A stretch of DNA of 64,000 nucleotides, from positions 62,001 to 126,000 of the forward strand of contig ML978218.1 of assembly GCA_010015745.1 (NCBI GenBank), written 5' to 3'. The position numbers and the translations under genes were made by a program. Positions 21,234 to 32,597 of this stretch are shown here, one piece after another. The notes under the pieces were generated by a model that was given only the letters and a program-made list of their open reading frames with translations, searched no databases and was not told the origin of the DNA. The stretch is from Setomelanomma holmii. Its lineage: Eukaryota > Ascomycota > Dothideomycetes > Pleosporales > Phaeosphaeriaceae. Position 1 is the stretch's first letter. The number at the start of each line of letters is the position of its first letter.

Positions 21234-24200
21234 ATGATACCCAATAATGAGGCTGCGCCGGTCGCAGCGCCTGGTGTCACAGTCACGAATGCGGAAGGCT
21301 TGAGCGAACCCAAGGTGGACGACGACCCAATAGAGACCGTGAACGAGGACATGGAAGAGCAGTTGCCATCAGACGCCGATGAGGAGACACGACTGAAGTT
21401 TCTCACCACTGGCACACGCGCGCAAGATGACCTCGAGCGAGACATCGGACGGCAGGCGGATCAGCTACTCACTGAGCAGGCTGATGCGCGCGACAAGAAG
21501 CGCATAGAGAAGGCAGAGGCAGAGGCGAAGCGCGCAGAAGCTGCGATACAGAAGCTCCGAAGTCGACTGTCATTGCCTGCTCTAGACACGCAGAAGGCGA
21601 AACTGCGCAGCGAGATTGCCATGCATCGAGCGAAGATCGATGACCTTGATGCCGAAATGGACGCGATACAGAAGCGCATCAACGACCGTCACAACGTGCC
21701 TGGTGGCGACGATATCGAGGACGGTGCGAACGGACCTCTACCGAACGAGACACGACGAGAGTACCTTATACGAACTGGCAAGATTACACCCTTCTCGAAG
21801 CTCGCTCAGAATCAGCCAGGCGCAGGGACACTAGGAGAGACTATGTTGGACGCTGAGGTGGAGGATATGGTGGATGAGGTAGCGAAAGGCCCCGTGTCGC
21901 ATCGCAACCTCATGAAGCCTGGCTTCCAGGACGCTGAGTCCAGCTCGGAGGCTCCCAGCCCGCCGCCAGCAAGTCGTCAGAATAAGCGCCGCAAAGTCAC
22001 CCGTATAAGCGACCATTCTGCTTCGCGAGAGTCAAGTTCTGGCCCAGATCCCACCGATGGAGATTCTGACGATGCTTTTGACCCAGGTCTAAGCAATCGA
22101 CAATTGGCGACGCTCGATGAGTCTGATGGACTTTCCGGCGAAGTCACGCAGGACGATGACTTCATGCCAGATACTGTCGGACGCACACCTAAAGGTCGAG
22201 ACAGAAAGCGGAAAGTAAAGGCAGTTGCTGTTGATGATACAGTGGAAGAAGATCTGGCAGGTGTCGATGATGGAAATGAGCGGGTATATGGAAAGCGCGT
22301 GGACAGGTGGAGCACACACCGCGCAGCAGCACGGAAGCGAGCCAAGGAGAAGACTGGCGATGCGCCTCCAGATGAGGAAGGAGAAGAAGAGTGCTTTCTG
22401 CCGCATCCCACCGAGCCGGACACCGCATTTGATGGTGGATTCCGTATACCTGGCGACATTTTCCCGGCGCTGTTTGACTACCAGAAGACGGGAGTCCAGT
22501 GGCTCTGGGAGCTGTATCAACAGAATGTTGGCGGTATCATCGGCGATGAGATGGGCTTGGGTAAAACCATACAGGCCATCTCTTTTGTCGCTGGTCTTCA
22601 CTACTCAAAGCTACTCACGAAGCCTGTCATCGTAGTCTGCCCAGCGACTGTCATGAAACAATGGGTCAATGAGTTCCATCGCTGGTGGCCAGCTCTTCGC
22701 GTCTCAATTCTCCATACCTCTGGCAGTGGCATGCTAGACACTCGTCGAGAAGATCGACTGGAGCGAGAGATGGAGCTTCGGAGCTATGGCGACTATGATA
22801 CGACTTTGACCGGAGCGGGCAAGCAAGCCAAGAACATACTCGAGAAGGTCAAGCGAGACGGTCATGTCCTCGTCACGACCTACTCAGGTCTGCAGACTTA
22901 CTCAGAGTTCCTTATACCCACAGACTGGGAGTGCGCTATTCTGGATGAAGGCCACAAGATCAGGAATCCCAACACTTCCATCACCATTCACTGCAAGGAG
23001 TTGCGAACACCGAACCGTATCATCCTGTCTGGCACACCAATGCAGAACAATCTGACTGAGTTGTGGTCATTGTTCGACTTCGTCTTTCCGATGCGTCTTG
23101 GTACACTCGTGAATTTCCGCAATCAATTCGAGTTCCCCATCAAGCGTGGCGGCTATGCGAACGCGTCGAATCTGGAATTTGAGACTGCAGTGAGGTGCGC
23201 TGAGACGCTGAAAGATGCTGTCAGCCCGTACCTTCTCCAGCGCTTCAAGGTCGACGTCGCAACAGATCTTCCACAGAAGAAGGAACAGGTCTTGTTCTGC
23301 AAGTTGACGCGTCAACAGCGTATGGCTTACGAAGCCTTCCTGGCGTCAGATGATATGAAATCTATTTCAAATGGCAAGCGGCAGATGCTATACGGTGTTG
23401 ACTTCTTGCGCAAGATCTGCAACCATCCAGATCTCACGGAGCACAAGACACTGTCTAAGAAGCCAGGCTTCGATTACGGTGCGCCAAATAAGTCAGGCAA
23501 GATGCAGGTCGTCAAAGAGCTGCTTTCGCTCTGGCGCAAAGGTGGCCACAAGACTCTACTCTTCGCTCAACATCGCATCATGCTCGACATCCTGCAGAAG
23601 TTCTTAGATCATCTGCCCGACATCAACTACCGTCGCATGGACGGCGAGACTCCCATCAAGGATCGGCAAGATCTCGTTGATGAGTTCAACAACAACCCTA
23701 ACCTCCACGTTTTCCTATTGACTACGAAGGTTGGCGGTCTTGGAGTAAATTTGACAGGTGCCAATCGCGTCATCATCTACGATCCTGACTGGAATCCTTC
23801 GACCGACATTCAAGCACGAGAGCGCTCATGGCGTCTTGGCCAGAAGAGAGAGGTTGAAATATACCGACTTATGTCCGCAGGCACGATTGAAGAGAAGATC
23901 TACCATCGTCAGATCTTCAAGCAATTCTTGACGAACAAGGTTTTAAAGGATCCGAAGCAGCGTCAAACATTCCAGATGAGCGATCTACACGATCTTTTCA
24001 CACTGGGCACCGAGAACGTCGACGGAGAGACAGAGACAGGCAACCTCTTCCGAGGTTCAGAAGTCAAGTTCGATCAGAAAGGAGAGACAAAAACCCCTTC
24101 AAATGAAACGACAGCACCTGCCGACCTCGCAGCCGTCACCGGTATCTCACGCGCTGAAGAGTTCAAAGCACCAGTGTCAGACTCAGAAGACACCAACGCC

Positions 24201-24902
24201 AAAGATCCAAGTGACTCAAACACCGATGCAGCTCCAACAGACTCGCGCCTCATGTCCACCATATTCGCACGCACAGGAGTTCACTCCGTCCTCGAGCACG
24301 ATCAAATCATCAACTCGACCGCCGGTGGCCGCAAACGCAAAGTCCAAGCTGACCCAGCCTTTATCCAGCGCGAAGCAAAGCGACAAGCCGCCATCGCTGC
24401 CGAGCAACTCAAAAAGAGTATGGAAGAAGCCCGACAAGTTCCCGTTGGCGTGCCTACCTGGACAGGTCAATTCGGCGAAGCAGGCCGCCCCGAAGCGCGC
24501 GGCACACCTAGTTCACGCGGTGGTCGAGCAGGTCGAGGTGGCCGCGGCGGCGCAGCACCGTCATCTACATCCATCTTGTCTAATCTCGCCACGCGACAAG
24601 GTCGACCTGATCCCACCAACACTTCAGCCACATCGTCGCGCGCTTCTACTCCACCACAGTCGTTCCGCGGTAAGCGCATGCTCGAAATGATTCGCGATTT
24701 CATGATGACGCATGGCGGCGTGGTCCCGAGTCAGATGCTGATCGACCATTTCGACCGGTATTGTCGTGCGCAGCCCGGGAGGAACGAGGAGTTCAAGGAG
24801 ATGTTGAAGATGGTTGCGACATTGGAGAGGAGCGGGAGTGCGCAGAGGGGCAGGTGGGTGCTTAAGGATGAGTGGAGGACCAGGGGAAGGGTAGCGGCGT
24901 AG
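21234..24902 (+). CDS. RAD26: RAD26/Rhp26 (Cockayne syndrome B) SNF2-family DNA translocase
   Basis: A single intronless frame of 1222 aa from ATG 21234. The enzyme recognises stalled RNA polymerase II and starts transcription-coupled nucleotide excision repair in the nucleus. An acidic, coiled N-terminal region is followed by a full SNF2 ATPase. Motif I is GDEMGLGKTIQ near residue 437 and motif II is DEGHKIRNP near 570. LSGTPMQNNLTELWSLFDFV is motif III, GGLGVNLTGANRVI is motif V, and QARERSWRLGQKREV near 860 is motif VI. After an RG-rich linker the last about 80 residues (MLEMIRDFMMTHGG to GRWVLKDEW) form the C-terminal winged-helix-like region seen in fungal CSB homologues. Length and order match the family; no defect is seen. 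Confidence 0.95.
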   Translation: MIPNNEAAPVAAPGVTVTNAEGLSEPKVDDDPIETVNEDMEEQLPSDADEETRLKFLTTGTRAQDDLERDIGRQADQLLTEQADARDKKRIEKAEAEAKRAEAAIQKLRSRLSLPALDTQKAKLRSEIAMHRAKIDDLDAEMDAIQKRINDRHNVPGGDDIEDGANGPLPNETRREYLIRTGKITPFSKLAQNQPGAGTLGETMLDAEVEDMVDEVAKGPVSHRNLMKPGFQDAESSSEAPSPPPASRQNKRRKVTRISDHSASRESSSGPDPTDGDSDDAFDPGLSNRQLATLDESDGLSGEVTQDDDFMPDTVGRTPKGRDRKRKVKAVAVDDTVEEDLAGVDDGNERVYGKRVDRWSTHRAAARKRAKEKTGDAPPDEEGEEECFLPHPTEPDTAFDGGFRIPGDIFPALFDYQKTGVQWLWELYQQNVGGIIGDEMGLGKTIQAISFVAGLHYSKLLTKPVIVVCPATVMKQWVNEFHRWWPALRVSILHTSGSGMLDTRREDRLEREMELRSYGDYDTTLTGAGKQAKNILEKVKRDGHVLVTTYSGLQTYSEFLIPTDWECAILDEGHKIRNPNTSITIHCKELRTPNRIILSGTPMQNNLTELWSLFDFVFPMRLGTLVNFRNQFEFPIKRGGYANASNLEFETAVRCAETLKDAVSPYLLQRFKVDVATDLPQKKEQVLFCKLTRQQRMAYEAFLASDDMKSISNGKRQMLYGVDFLRKICNHPDLTEHKTLSKKPGFDYGAPNKSGKMQVVKELLSLWRKGGHKTLLFAQHRIMLDILQKFLDHLPDINYRRMDGETPIKDRQDLVDEFNNNPNLHVFLLTTKVGGLGVNLTGANRVIIYDPDWNPSTDIQARERSWRLGQKREVEIYRLMSAGTIEEKIYHRQIFKQFLTNKVLKDPKQRQTFQMSDLHDLFTLGTENVDGETETGNLFRGSEVKFDQKGETKTPSNETTAPADLAAVTGISRAEEFKAPVSDSEDTNAKDPSDSNTDAAPTDSRLMSTIFARTGVHSVLEHDQIINSTAGGRKRKVQADPAFIQREAKRQAAIAAEQLKKSMEEARQVPVGVPTWTGQFGEAGRPEARGTPSSRGGRAGRGGRGGAAPSSTSILSNLATRQGRPDPTNTSATSSRASTPPQSFRGKRMLEMIRDFMMTHGGVVPSQMLIDHFDRYCRAQPGRNEEFKEMLKMVATLERSGSAQRGRWVLKDEWRTRGRVAA

Positions 24903-25761
24903 TAGGTGAAGTGATGTGTGCTGATATCATGGGGGACATGTGCATGGCAAAGTGAGGAATTGACGAAGCATTTTCTGGGTATGGTATATGGCGTTATCGG
25001 ACGTTAGGGAAGGGAAGATACCACTGCATTTCTGCCAAGTGCTGGCATACATTCCATACGCGATGTTGCGAAATACACATAGAAATATTCACGAACACCA
25101 ATCTCGGAATCATCAATCATTTGTGACAACGCTCGGACAGTTGTAGTGAGCGAGTGGTGGAAGAAATATCGAGGGAAATTCCTCGATGTCCATGAAGCTT
25201 GAGCAAGACATTAGCAGGCTTGCTCTGACACGGCGAGAAGGAATGTGTACTGTTTTCTTCTGAGAACCGCTGAGAACTGCTTGTCACAGTATATCAAGCT
25301 TGTGAATGAGCTGTGCGTTTTCGCCACATGTTGACAGAGACGAAGAACACAATGTGCGCCACGTGTAATGATTTCATATTGCTGATGCTACATTGCCAGC
25401 GTGACATGCCTTCCACAACACAAAGACTATTACATCCTGTTCCCTTGTAGCTGTCCCCGTCACATCCGCCTTTTGCGAAGATTAGTACTTATATGCTTTG
25501 CCACATTGCCCTGCCGTCAGATAAAGCCTCACACCATGCACGCCATGAACGCCATACGGAAAGGTATCCCAAGTAAATGATTGTAAATGCGCCACAACGA
25601 ATTGCCATCGCTAGCGCCTGCTCTGCTTTTTAAATAAGACCATAAGGAGTGTGATATGCACAGTTGTGAAGGTATGAGGAATGCCGTTCCGTTCGTCGTA
25701 AAGTAGGTCGGATGCCGTATCGCCAGATATGTTTTGGATGTGAGAATGCGCTGGTCGTTGA
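24903..25761. other. Intergenic, no gene seen
   Basis: About 0.86 kb between two converging genes, carrying their 3' ends. No ORF with family resemblance is found. Confidence 0.45.
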
Positions 25762-26693
25762 TCACCACAGGCCGAAGTTGTGCGTGAAAAAGAGGAGGGA
25801 GGCGATGGTTGTTCCGGTCGTGAAGAGGAGGACCTTGAGTGTCATTTGCTCTGCGGCGGAAAGCGCACCGTTCTTGACACAGTTTGCGCATTGAAAAGCT
25901 ATTGGTCAATTAGTCATGAAGTCTAACATGTCGCACTAGAGGAGACATACCACCCCAAGAAACATAAGGCTGCGGTGTGTACATGCCAAAGGTGAACTGG
26001 CTGTAAGCACCTAGGTAGCCGGCTCTTGGCGCTGCCGTGACTTCGGACGAGCTGTCGTAAATCATGAGCGTGTACTTCTCCGTCAGGAACGGAGCCTGGC
26101 CACTCGGCGTATTCTCAGTATCCCAAAGCACCCTTGTGTTTGTTGCCGACATGTTGACAGCTAAAGTGTACGTGGCCTGGTTTGCCGAGCAGGAGGCGAG
26201 AACGTCGATGTATGATGGCGTTACTGAGAGCGAGGTGTAGTTCCAGGCGAATGTCACCCAGTCGCCGACTTTGTAAAACTGGTCGCCCGCAATGGCGTTG
26301 GGAGTTACCATCGTGATGCCTCCAGCGGGTAACCGAGGATCGAAGCTTGTCGACTTGGGCTTGCCAGTGGTTACTCGTGTGCCCTGTGAGTCTGACGCCT
26401 TTGCGGAGCCGCTCGCTTTGTTCGTCTCGGATGCATTGTCCTTGTTGGTGGCGGACGGTTGGGTTGATGATCGTGCCGCGGCCGAGCTTTGTGCTGCTTG
26501 TGATGATTGTTGAGAGTCTGGGCAGAATGTCAGCAAGGCTTCTAGCAATCTTCAAAGGATACGTACTGTCGTCTTGCCGTCCAAAAAGCACGTTCTTCGC
26601 TTCCAACATGCCGTATATGTTGTCAAAAGCCTCGATGGCACTGACCGCAGATGACATGGCCACAACAGCCGCGAGCAACTGAGCTGGCCTCAT
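25762..26693 (-). CDS. Secreted/single-pass membrane protein with the fungal DUF7137-like domain
   Basis: Three exons (26693..26567, 26517..25951, 25898..25762) encode 276 aa. An N-terminal signal peptide (AQLLAAVVAMSSAVSA) is followed by a Ser/Ala/Gln-rich linker, then a globular part with PAGGITMVTPNA and VGDWVTFAWNYTSLS. The last intron joins TPQPYVSWG to AFQCANCVKNG. The protein ends with a hydrophobic helix (MTLKVLLFTTGTTIASLLFF). This order (signal, low-complexity linker, beta-rich domain, CxxC, terminal helix) fits a family of conserved fungal plasma-membrane or wall proteins that I believe is annotated DUF7137. Function is unknown. Exon phases are all consistent. Confidence 0.82.
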
Positions 26694-27819
26694 CTTCAAA
26701 AGATGGTATTATAAAAGGTCCGGATCCCGATCGAGAAGCTGCGAGCTTCTGGAGAGTGCGACGCGGGGAGAAGGCGGGCGGATGGAGTCGTGGGGCCGGT
26801 AGTGCAACGAGAATTTGGTGTTTCGTCGGGATGTCAACAAGGGCGATTACGCGTTCGGAAGGGGCGACACAAACGACTGCTGCAAATCTCCCACGTCGAA
26901 AAACGAGCGACTGGCGAAGGAGAAAGTGAGTCTGGAGGTATTGGAAAAAGTTGGTAGCGATTGACGATGGTAGCGAGGTGAGAATGGTTGACAGCCGTGG
27001 TAGGGGTGGAGAGCTGTGCCAGGGGCGTTTATTGCACTAACCTGATGGTGAGGTAGCGCGACATTTCGCCGCATTATTATTAGCAGTGATGATCCACCCG
27101 TATTCATTCACATCATCATGGATCTCCTTTTCAACGCTTCTGCGCAATTTCGAAATCCTTCGCTTGATCTTGAAGGCGTGTATTGCTACTGCGATGACCA
27201 GGGTCGAGTCTCAACTATGCGCGGTCGTGCCTGCCGCGTGTCTGGTGCTTGTTCCCGATCATGACGCCTCGGTTCATGCGCCTTCCGCATACGATGTTCC
27301 GTTTCTTAGGCGATGGGACTTCATCCTTGCATAGCCACTCCTTTCAGCCTCTGTGGTCTCCGCCTCAAGCAATCAACACACGTTTTCATGCAACCTCGTC
27401 AGCTGTTCTCACCGTTGCCATGAGAGCAGTCCTCGCTGATTCAGCTCACGTGTCTCTTGGAATTTCGCGCGTTATATTTCCGTTTGCTTGTCTCTCACTT
27501 TGCACACTTCGGCCGTTCGCCTCTATGCCTCGAAGTTCGTAACATGTTGTCCTTACGACTATACACAGCGACCCGCTGCACGAGCCATTGAAGCTGTTCA
27601 ATTCCTCCTATGGCGTCTCATTCCGTGCACAGTTTATCGCAGAGGCCGACTTCGGGATAAGTGTGCACACCTGCAGCATGCACGCTTATGAGCTGAGCCA
27701 AGCAAAGTCCTGAGATATAGCTTTGGCCGAAGTCCTCAGCTGATCACCGACCAAGCATAACACTGTCCACACTGTTCCCATCTCCAGCTCGCTCTTCGCA
27801 ATACCCGCGTAGTCGTAGA
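26694..27819. other. Intergenic, no gene seen
   Basis: About 1.1 kb upstream of the DUF7137-like gene. No supported coding region. Confidence 0.45.
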
Positions 27820-29098
27820 TTGATCAGAAAGCTTGAACGTAAGTCCGTCGTCATACACGAAAACATCATTGTCGGATGGGCTGGGGAGCCATCCGCGCGT
27901 GGGACCATTACTTTGCTCATAGAGTGCATATTGACAATGTTGATATGCACATGGAGTGCTTTGCATCTGAACGTACCGCAACCCGGTTTATCATCGACCG
28001 CGATTTTCTTGATCAAGGCTCCCTATTTCATCTTGGCTCTCATCGCGCCCGGATACTTCGTGGCGTGCGCCATTCGGGAATGGATAAACGCGCGAGACCT
28101 CACAAGGACGATGCAGCGACACTCACCAGTAGGTAAAATATTCCTGTTGAAAAGGAACCGTTGATTTTGTGAAAGATCTTGACGATACTGTAGGCACATA
28201 CCACATGGACAACTGTATTCAGTCACCTTGCAATTACGAATGGCATTACGTTCCAGACGCGTCCCAAATCTCGCATACTATATCCCGAGGAGCTCCTCTG
28301 GGCTTACCGCAAAGGCATTCCAAGTCTCCAGCCTTGAAGGCCTCCGTAATCGAAGACTAGAGCAACGCAAGCTGGTTCACCAAGACTATAGCCTTTTTCC
28401 AGATCATTTAATTTATGGCTCAACTTATCGGCAGGGTCAGTTTTCGCCTGACAGTGACGCCACTTGAACTGTTCACGTTGGGCTATGTCGTATGTGCATT
28501 TGGCATGTACTACCGGTGGTGGCACAAACCTTTCGACATTCACACTTGCTGCAACGTAAGAACGATTTCGCGCACCGCTTCTCAACAGCTAGAAAACTAT
28601 CTTCAACATGCTGAAAGAATCCGAGAAGTGGAGAGGCTCCATAGCATGTGACCCGACGATAACCCACCTTTGTACAGCCGCGATCGAGATGCCGATGAAC
28701 TGGCACATGTATCGAACCTCAGACGCAAGTCGTTACTTTGGATTTCTCAAGACCCGGCAATGTTGGCCTCTTTTCTGGTCTTTACCATTCTTTTCGGTGG
28801 ATGCCATCTGCTTGGGTGGAATTATCCTCTCCGTACCAGTGTTGGCTGTGGAGGGTATGTAGTATCCCTTGTCTGATTTTACCACTACTGGTCACTTTCG
28901 TGCAAATAGCGTACGGGCGATTGAACAAGACGACCCGATTTTCGATGTTCAGATTCGTTGGAGGGTTCACTGTTCTGCAAGTTCACATATACTTCTTTGT
29001 GCGGATATGTCTCCTCGTTTAAGTCTTTCTTGCGTTACGCTCTGTGCCTACAGATGTCTACGAAGCCGTCCCTTGGTCTCAGTACATGTCTCATCTCT
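27820..29098 (+). pseudogene. Decayed multi-pass membrane protein gene (fungal family without a named domain)
   Basis: Pieces of one multi-helix membrane protein lie in order but in changing frames. The first is VGWAGEPSARGT, CTWSALHLNVPQPG and ILALIAPGYFVACAIREW at 27850-28100. Next is SNASWFTKTIAFFQII, a TAA, then FMAQLIGRVSFRLTV and YYRWWHKPFDIHT at 28355-28545. Then come SFLVFTILFGGCHLLGWNYP at 28770-28830 and FRFVGGFTVLQVHIYFFVRI to about 29010. After a further in-frame TAA at LLV, VFLALRSVPTDVYEAVPWS runs to the TAG near 29098. Related fungal proteins have this helix order with Trp before FMAQ, so TGG to TAA is a plausible double G-to-A change. Possible introns could not be placed between all pieces. 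The family role is unknown. Confidence 0.7.
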
Positions 29099-30690
29099 AG
29101 CGCGATCATATCAACAGCAAATCAGTATACCAAGATCAAGACCACTGTTACGTTACCCATTACTCTATGAAGTTTCAATCACCGTTGAGAGCTTATAGTA
29201 GTGCCAGAGATCGGTACCTATAACCACCTCTCACAACGATGTGACTTGTGGCGTGCAAGTAAGGTTGCACGTCTTTGCATGAGACAATTTCGATGTGCCA
29301 GAGGTATTCTCTTTGGATAAGGTGCAAGGCTTGCGTAAGCCATTTCGTTCATGACTTCTCTAGTACTGCAACCTAGATAATTGCGCAGTGGAGCACGTGA
29401 CGGTAGCAGATTCTGAGTCATAATCCACCAAAATACATGTGCAACTTACGTCTCGTAGCTACACGTTGTGTGCTGAGCTTTTCTCATGAACGCAGTCAGA
29501 CATGTTTCCAGCTCACCTCGTTTCTCCAGTCACACCTGTGGCCCGATTGCATCCAGCACTTACTTTCGTCTAGCGGCCTGCGGCACATTGCTGGTTCCTT
29601 CCGCGACACCACGCGCAACGTCACTGCAAGGAGAATAGCGCAACCGCACGATCATCTCCATCCTTCACTCTCCACATCACGCTCACGGGCCGCATGGCTC
29701 GCGCCAGCCCACAGATTGCACCCCGCATTGCTTTTAAGCGACCTCGCATTTTCCCAAGTACCAATGGAAGCACTACCGAATCAGCCGTTAGTTGCACGCA
29801 ACCTTCCCAAGTCGTTACCCAGTCACGACCCATGCATCAGCACCTTTATACACAGCAGGAACAGAGCGGCGAGCGTCCCTTTTCCGTGGAGAGCAGCCGT
29901 TGCGCGCTGAATTTGCAGGTGCGGAAGATGTAAAGAGAGACACCCAGCATGCTGACTCGATCGTGTTTGCAATCACGAGATCGAGTCTGAGTGCGCACGG
30001 AAGCAACCAAGCGAGCAGCAAGACATTCAGGAGCAGTACCGGCAAGTGGACAAAAATTTGGAATTTGGCCCCAATCGAGATGCAGAAGTGCAACAATTGG
30101 TTGTCGACTCCAGGTTTACCATCGAACCCTGGGCTATATCAAACGCACGTGTGAACCCAACGCTGCACCTCTGATTTATCCACAACCTGGCCAGCTCAAT
30201 GCTATCGCCAGCATCTCCCACAACCCAAAGCATTCTTGTTGCACAAACGCGGGGAACTCGACGAATGGAAGATTCTGCTCCGCAACATGCATGTATTCAC
30301 AAATTGCAGCTGTTGATGTTGAAGCTTAGCACCACGGCATTTGGCTCTGCCGCGTTGGGACGAGAAGCAGGCATTGTGACTCGCTGATGAGCTGAAGTTG
30401 AACAGGCTTCTCCTGACTCGGATCCTTGTCGCTTCCTGATCCTGGTGTCTAATCGCCAAATGCATCTCGACCTCGCTTTCGCAGACCGCGCAACGCCATG
30501 GCAGGGTTCGGACATCACGCTACCATTGTTAAATGTCCTGCACTCGTCGTCCACTAGCAGTGACCGCGCGTATGTCCTTTATGGAATAATTGACCACGTC
30601 AATTGAGACGTCTCTACTCGTGCGACAGCACTTCTGATGATCGCGTCCATTTCATGAGAGATACAGGTCGCGAAGGAAAATCGGCACAAC
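29099..30690. other. Gene-poor stretch
   Basis: About 1.6 kb without a convincing gene. The longest frame (29437-29910) is rich in Arg/His/Ser and looks non-coding. Confidence 0.45.
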
Positions 30691-31971
30691 ATGGCCATTC
30701 ACGCGCGACTTTCGGTAGCACTGGCCTTTGCTTTGACAAGCCTTTCGACCGTTGTTGTAGCCTTGAGGTGAGACTTAGAACAGCGTCGCGGAATAATTAC
30801 TGACCAACGCAGGTTCTACAGTCGCCACTTCCTTGTGGGCAAGCTTACGGCTTCGGACTGGGTCATGTTGCTGGCTCTGGTAGGTCTCGTCTGTCGCTTA
30901 CTGATCATTACTGAACCTGTTTAGATTGCAGCATGGGAAAGCGTAGTTGTCAACTGGTTCATGATCCATTTCCTGGACTACAGCAGAGTTCATGTAAGGC
31001 ACATCAAACCTCGCATGATTGTATTCGCTGAGTCGCGCAGGACAGAGGCACTTTCGCGATTGTAGCGACAGGCTCGCTTCTATGGATGTGGATATATCGA
31101 ATAAGCTACATCCTCGACCTATGCCTGATCAAGACCTCGATCCTGCTCTTCTACAAATACATCGCATCATCACGCAAGAGTTTCCACTATCTCGTCCAGG
31201 CACTCCTCGCCATCATTCTGCTTGGCAGCGCTTCGATGATCGTTGCATCCGTCTTCACTTGCTATCCCGTCAGCGATGCTTGGTCATTCACAGTATTCGA
31301 AGGCGGCTTCTACGGCATACACGCAACGCAATGCTACAACCCCATTCCCTTCTGGCTTGCCAATGCGACATACAATCTGGTCACAGGTAAGTGTCGGTGT
31401 ACGAAGCGGTTGTGAGACATACACTGACTTCTTACCTTCACATTTGGCAGACGTCATGATCTGGATACTACCGATAGTGTTCTTCCTGAACTTAAAGACG
31501 ATGAAGCTGCGCCGTCGGCTCGAACTTGTCGGGATATTCTCAGTCGGCATCATGGCAATCGTGGCATCGGCAGCTCGCTTGCGCGTCATGGTCCTCTGGC
31601 TATCCGACTTTATCAAGGGCGAGGATACCTCAAACCTGATGATTTGGAGCCAGGTCGAGCAAAACGTCGGCATCATCGCTGGCTCGATCCCGTTCTTACG
31701 GCCAATATTCCGCAAGGCGCTTTTGAAAGCAAGAAGCACGGAACAGCCGAGCCCGAGTCCAGCTGTATGTCTTATTGGCGATGGCACGCCCGATGCGCAA
31801 GTCATGGCTCGCACACCGATCATACCCTCGCCGAGTCCGACATTTGATGGGAGTAGGGAGTTCAGGATGCCGCCGAGTAATTTGCCACCAATCGAGCCAG
31901 CAAGGACTCAATGCTCCTGGGGCTCGACTGCGTGGGACGGAAGTCAGGTTCGCCAGGTGCTCAATACATGA
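30691..31971 (+). CDS. Rhodopsin-domain (Pth11-like) seven-helix integral membrane protein
   Basis: Five exons (30691..30767, 30813..30879, 30925..30993, 31041..31386, 31451..31971) give 359 aa with all phases matching. The protein has about seven hydrophobic helices. ALRFYSRHFLVGKLTASDW is the typical start of the fungal rhodopsin-like domain. Later come YILDLCLIKTSILLFYKYI, FTCYPVSDAW and TYNLVTDVMIWILPIVF. MIWSQVEQNVGIIAGSIPFL is the usual motif in the last helices. A Ser/Pro-rich cytosolic tail of about 75 residues follows. No cysteine-rich CFEM domain is present. Such proteins are candidate receptors or sensors in the plasma membrane; the ligand is unknown. Confidence 0.85.
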
Positions 31972-32597
31972 GACTTCTTTGGCATTCCGGAAACAACACC
32001 AGGGCCCGTACTCGCTCAAAAGACGGATGCTTGATCACCTGAAGGACCAGGACCGCCACACGACCTAAGCAGCCATGTAGATATGCGAGTGCTGGCATGT
32101 CGGCGTGATGGGCAACTGCCGAGTACACATATCGCTATCCCGCAACATTCGGCGGTTACAGCATGTTAGCTCAAGGCCGAAAGCAGATTGACAGCTCAGG
32201 GCCAGGGAAGTAACACTCGCCACGATGCCTCCGAAATGAGGACAAACTGGGAAATATGGGTGGTTCAGCCGTCAATAGTTGACACTCATTGTCATGCATC
32301 AGAAGGACAACATACGCCTGCAAAGAACCTATGCAGAGCCGCAAGGGGGTGACCAGAGGACATGCGGATGCACATGATCGTTGTAGAGGCACTAAACGTG
32401 TTTTGAGTTGCGAAAGCTGGAGGATATGTTGCTAGATTTTGACCAGGTATAAGCCATGCACTGAAGCCAATTCCGCACTTTGCGTGAATAGTGTTACAAT
32501 CTTCCTTTAAACGCCGCGCTTATGCTGCACGCCAAATACACCCCTCCCTTTCCACTGATTCAACGAGAGCCATTCCTTCGACCCCACTAGCTTCGAG
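31972..32597. other. Intergenic, no gene seen
   Basis: About 0.63 kb between convergent gene ends. Nothing recognised. Confidence 0.4.

Noticed and set aside
29437..29910. 157-aa plus-strand frame
   Set aside because: Arg/Ser/His-rich, no family resemblance, no splice partners.
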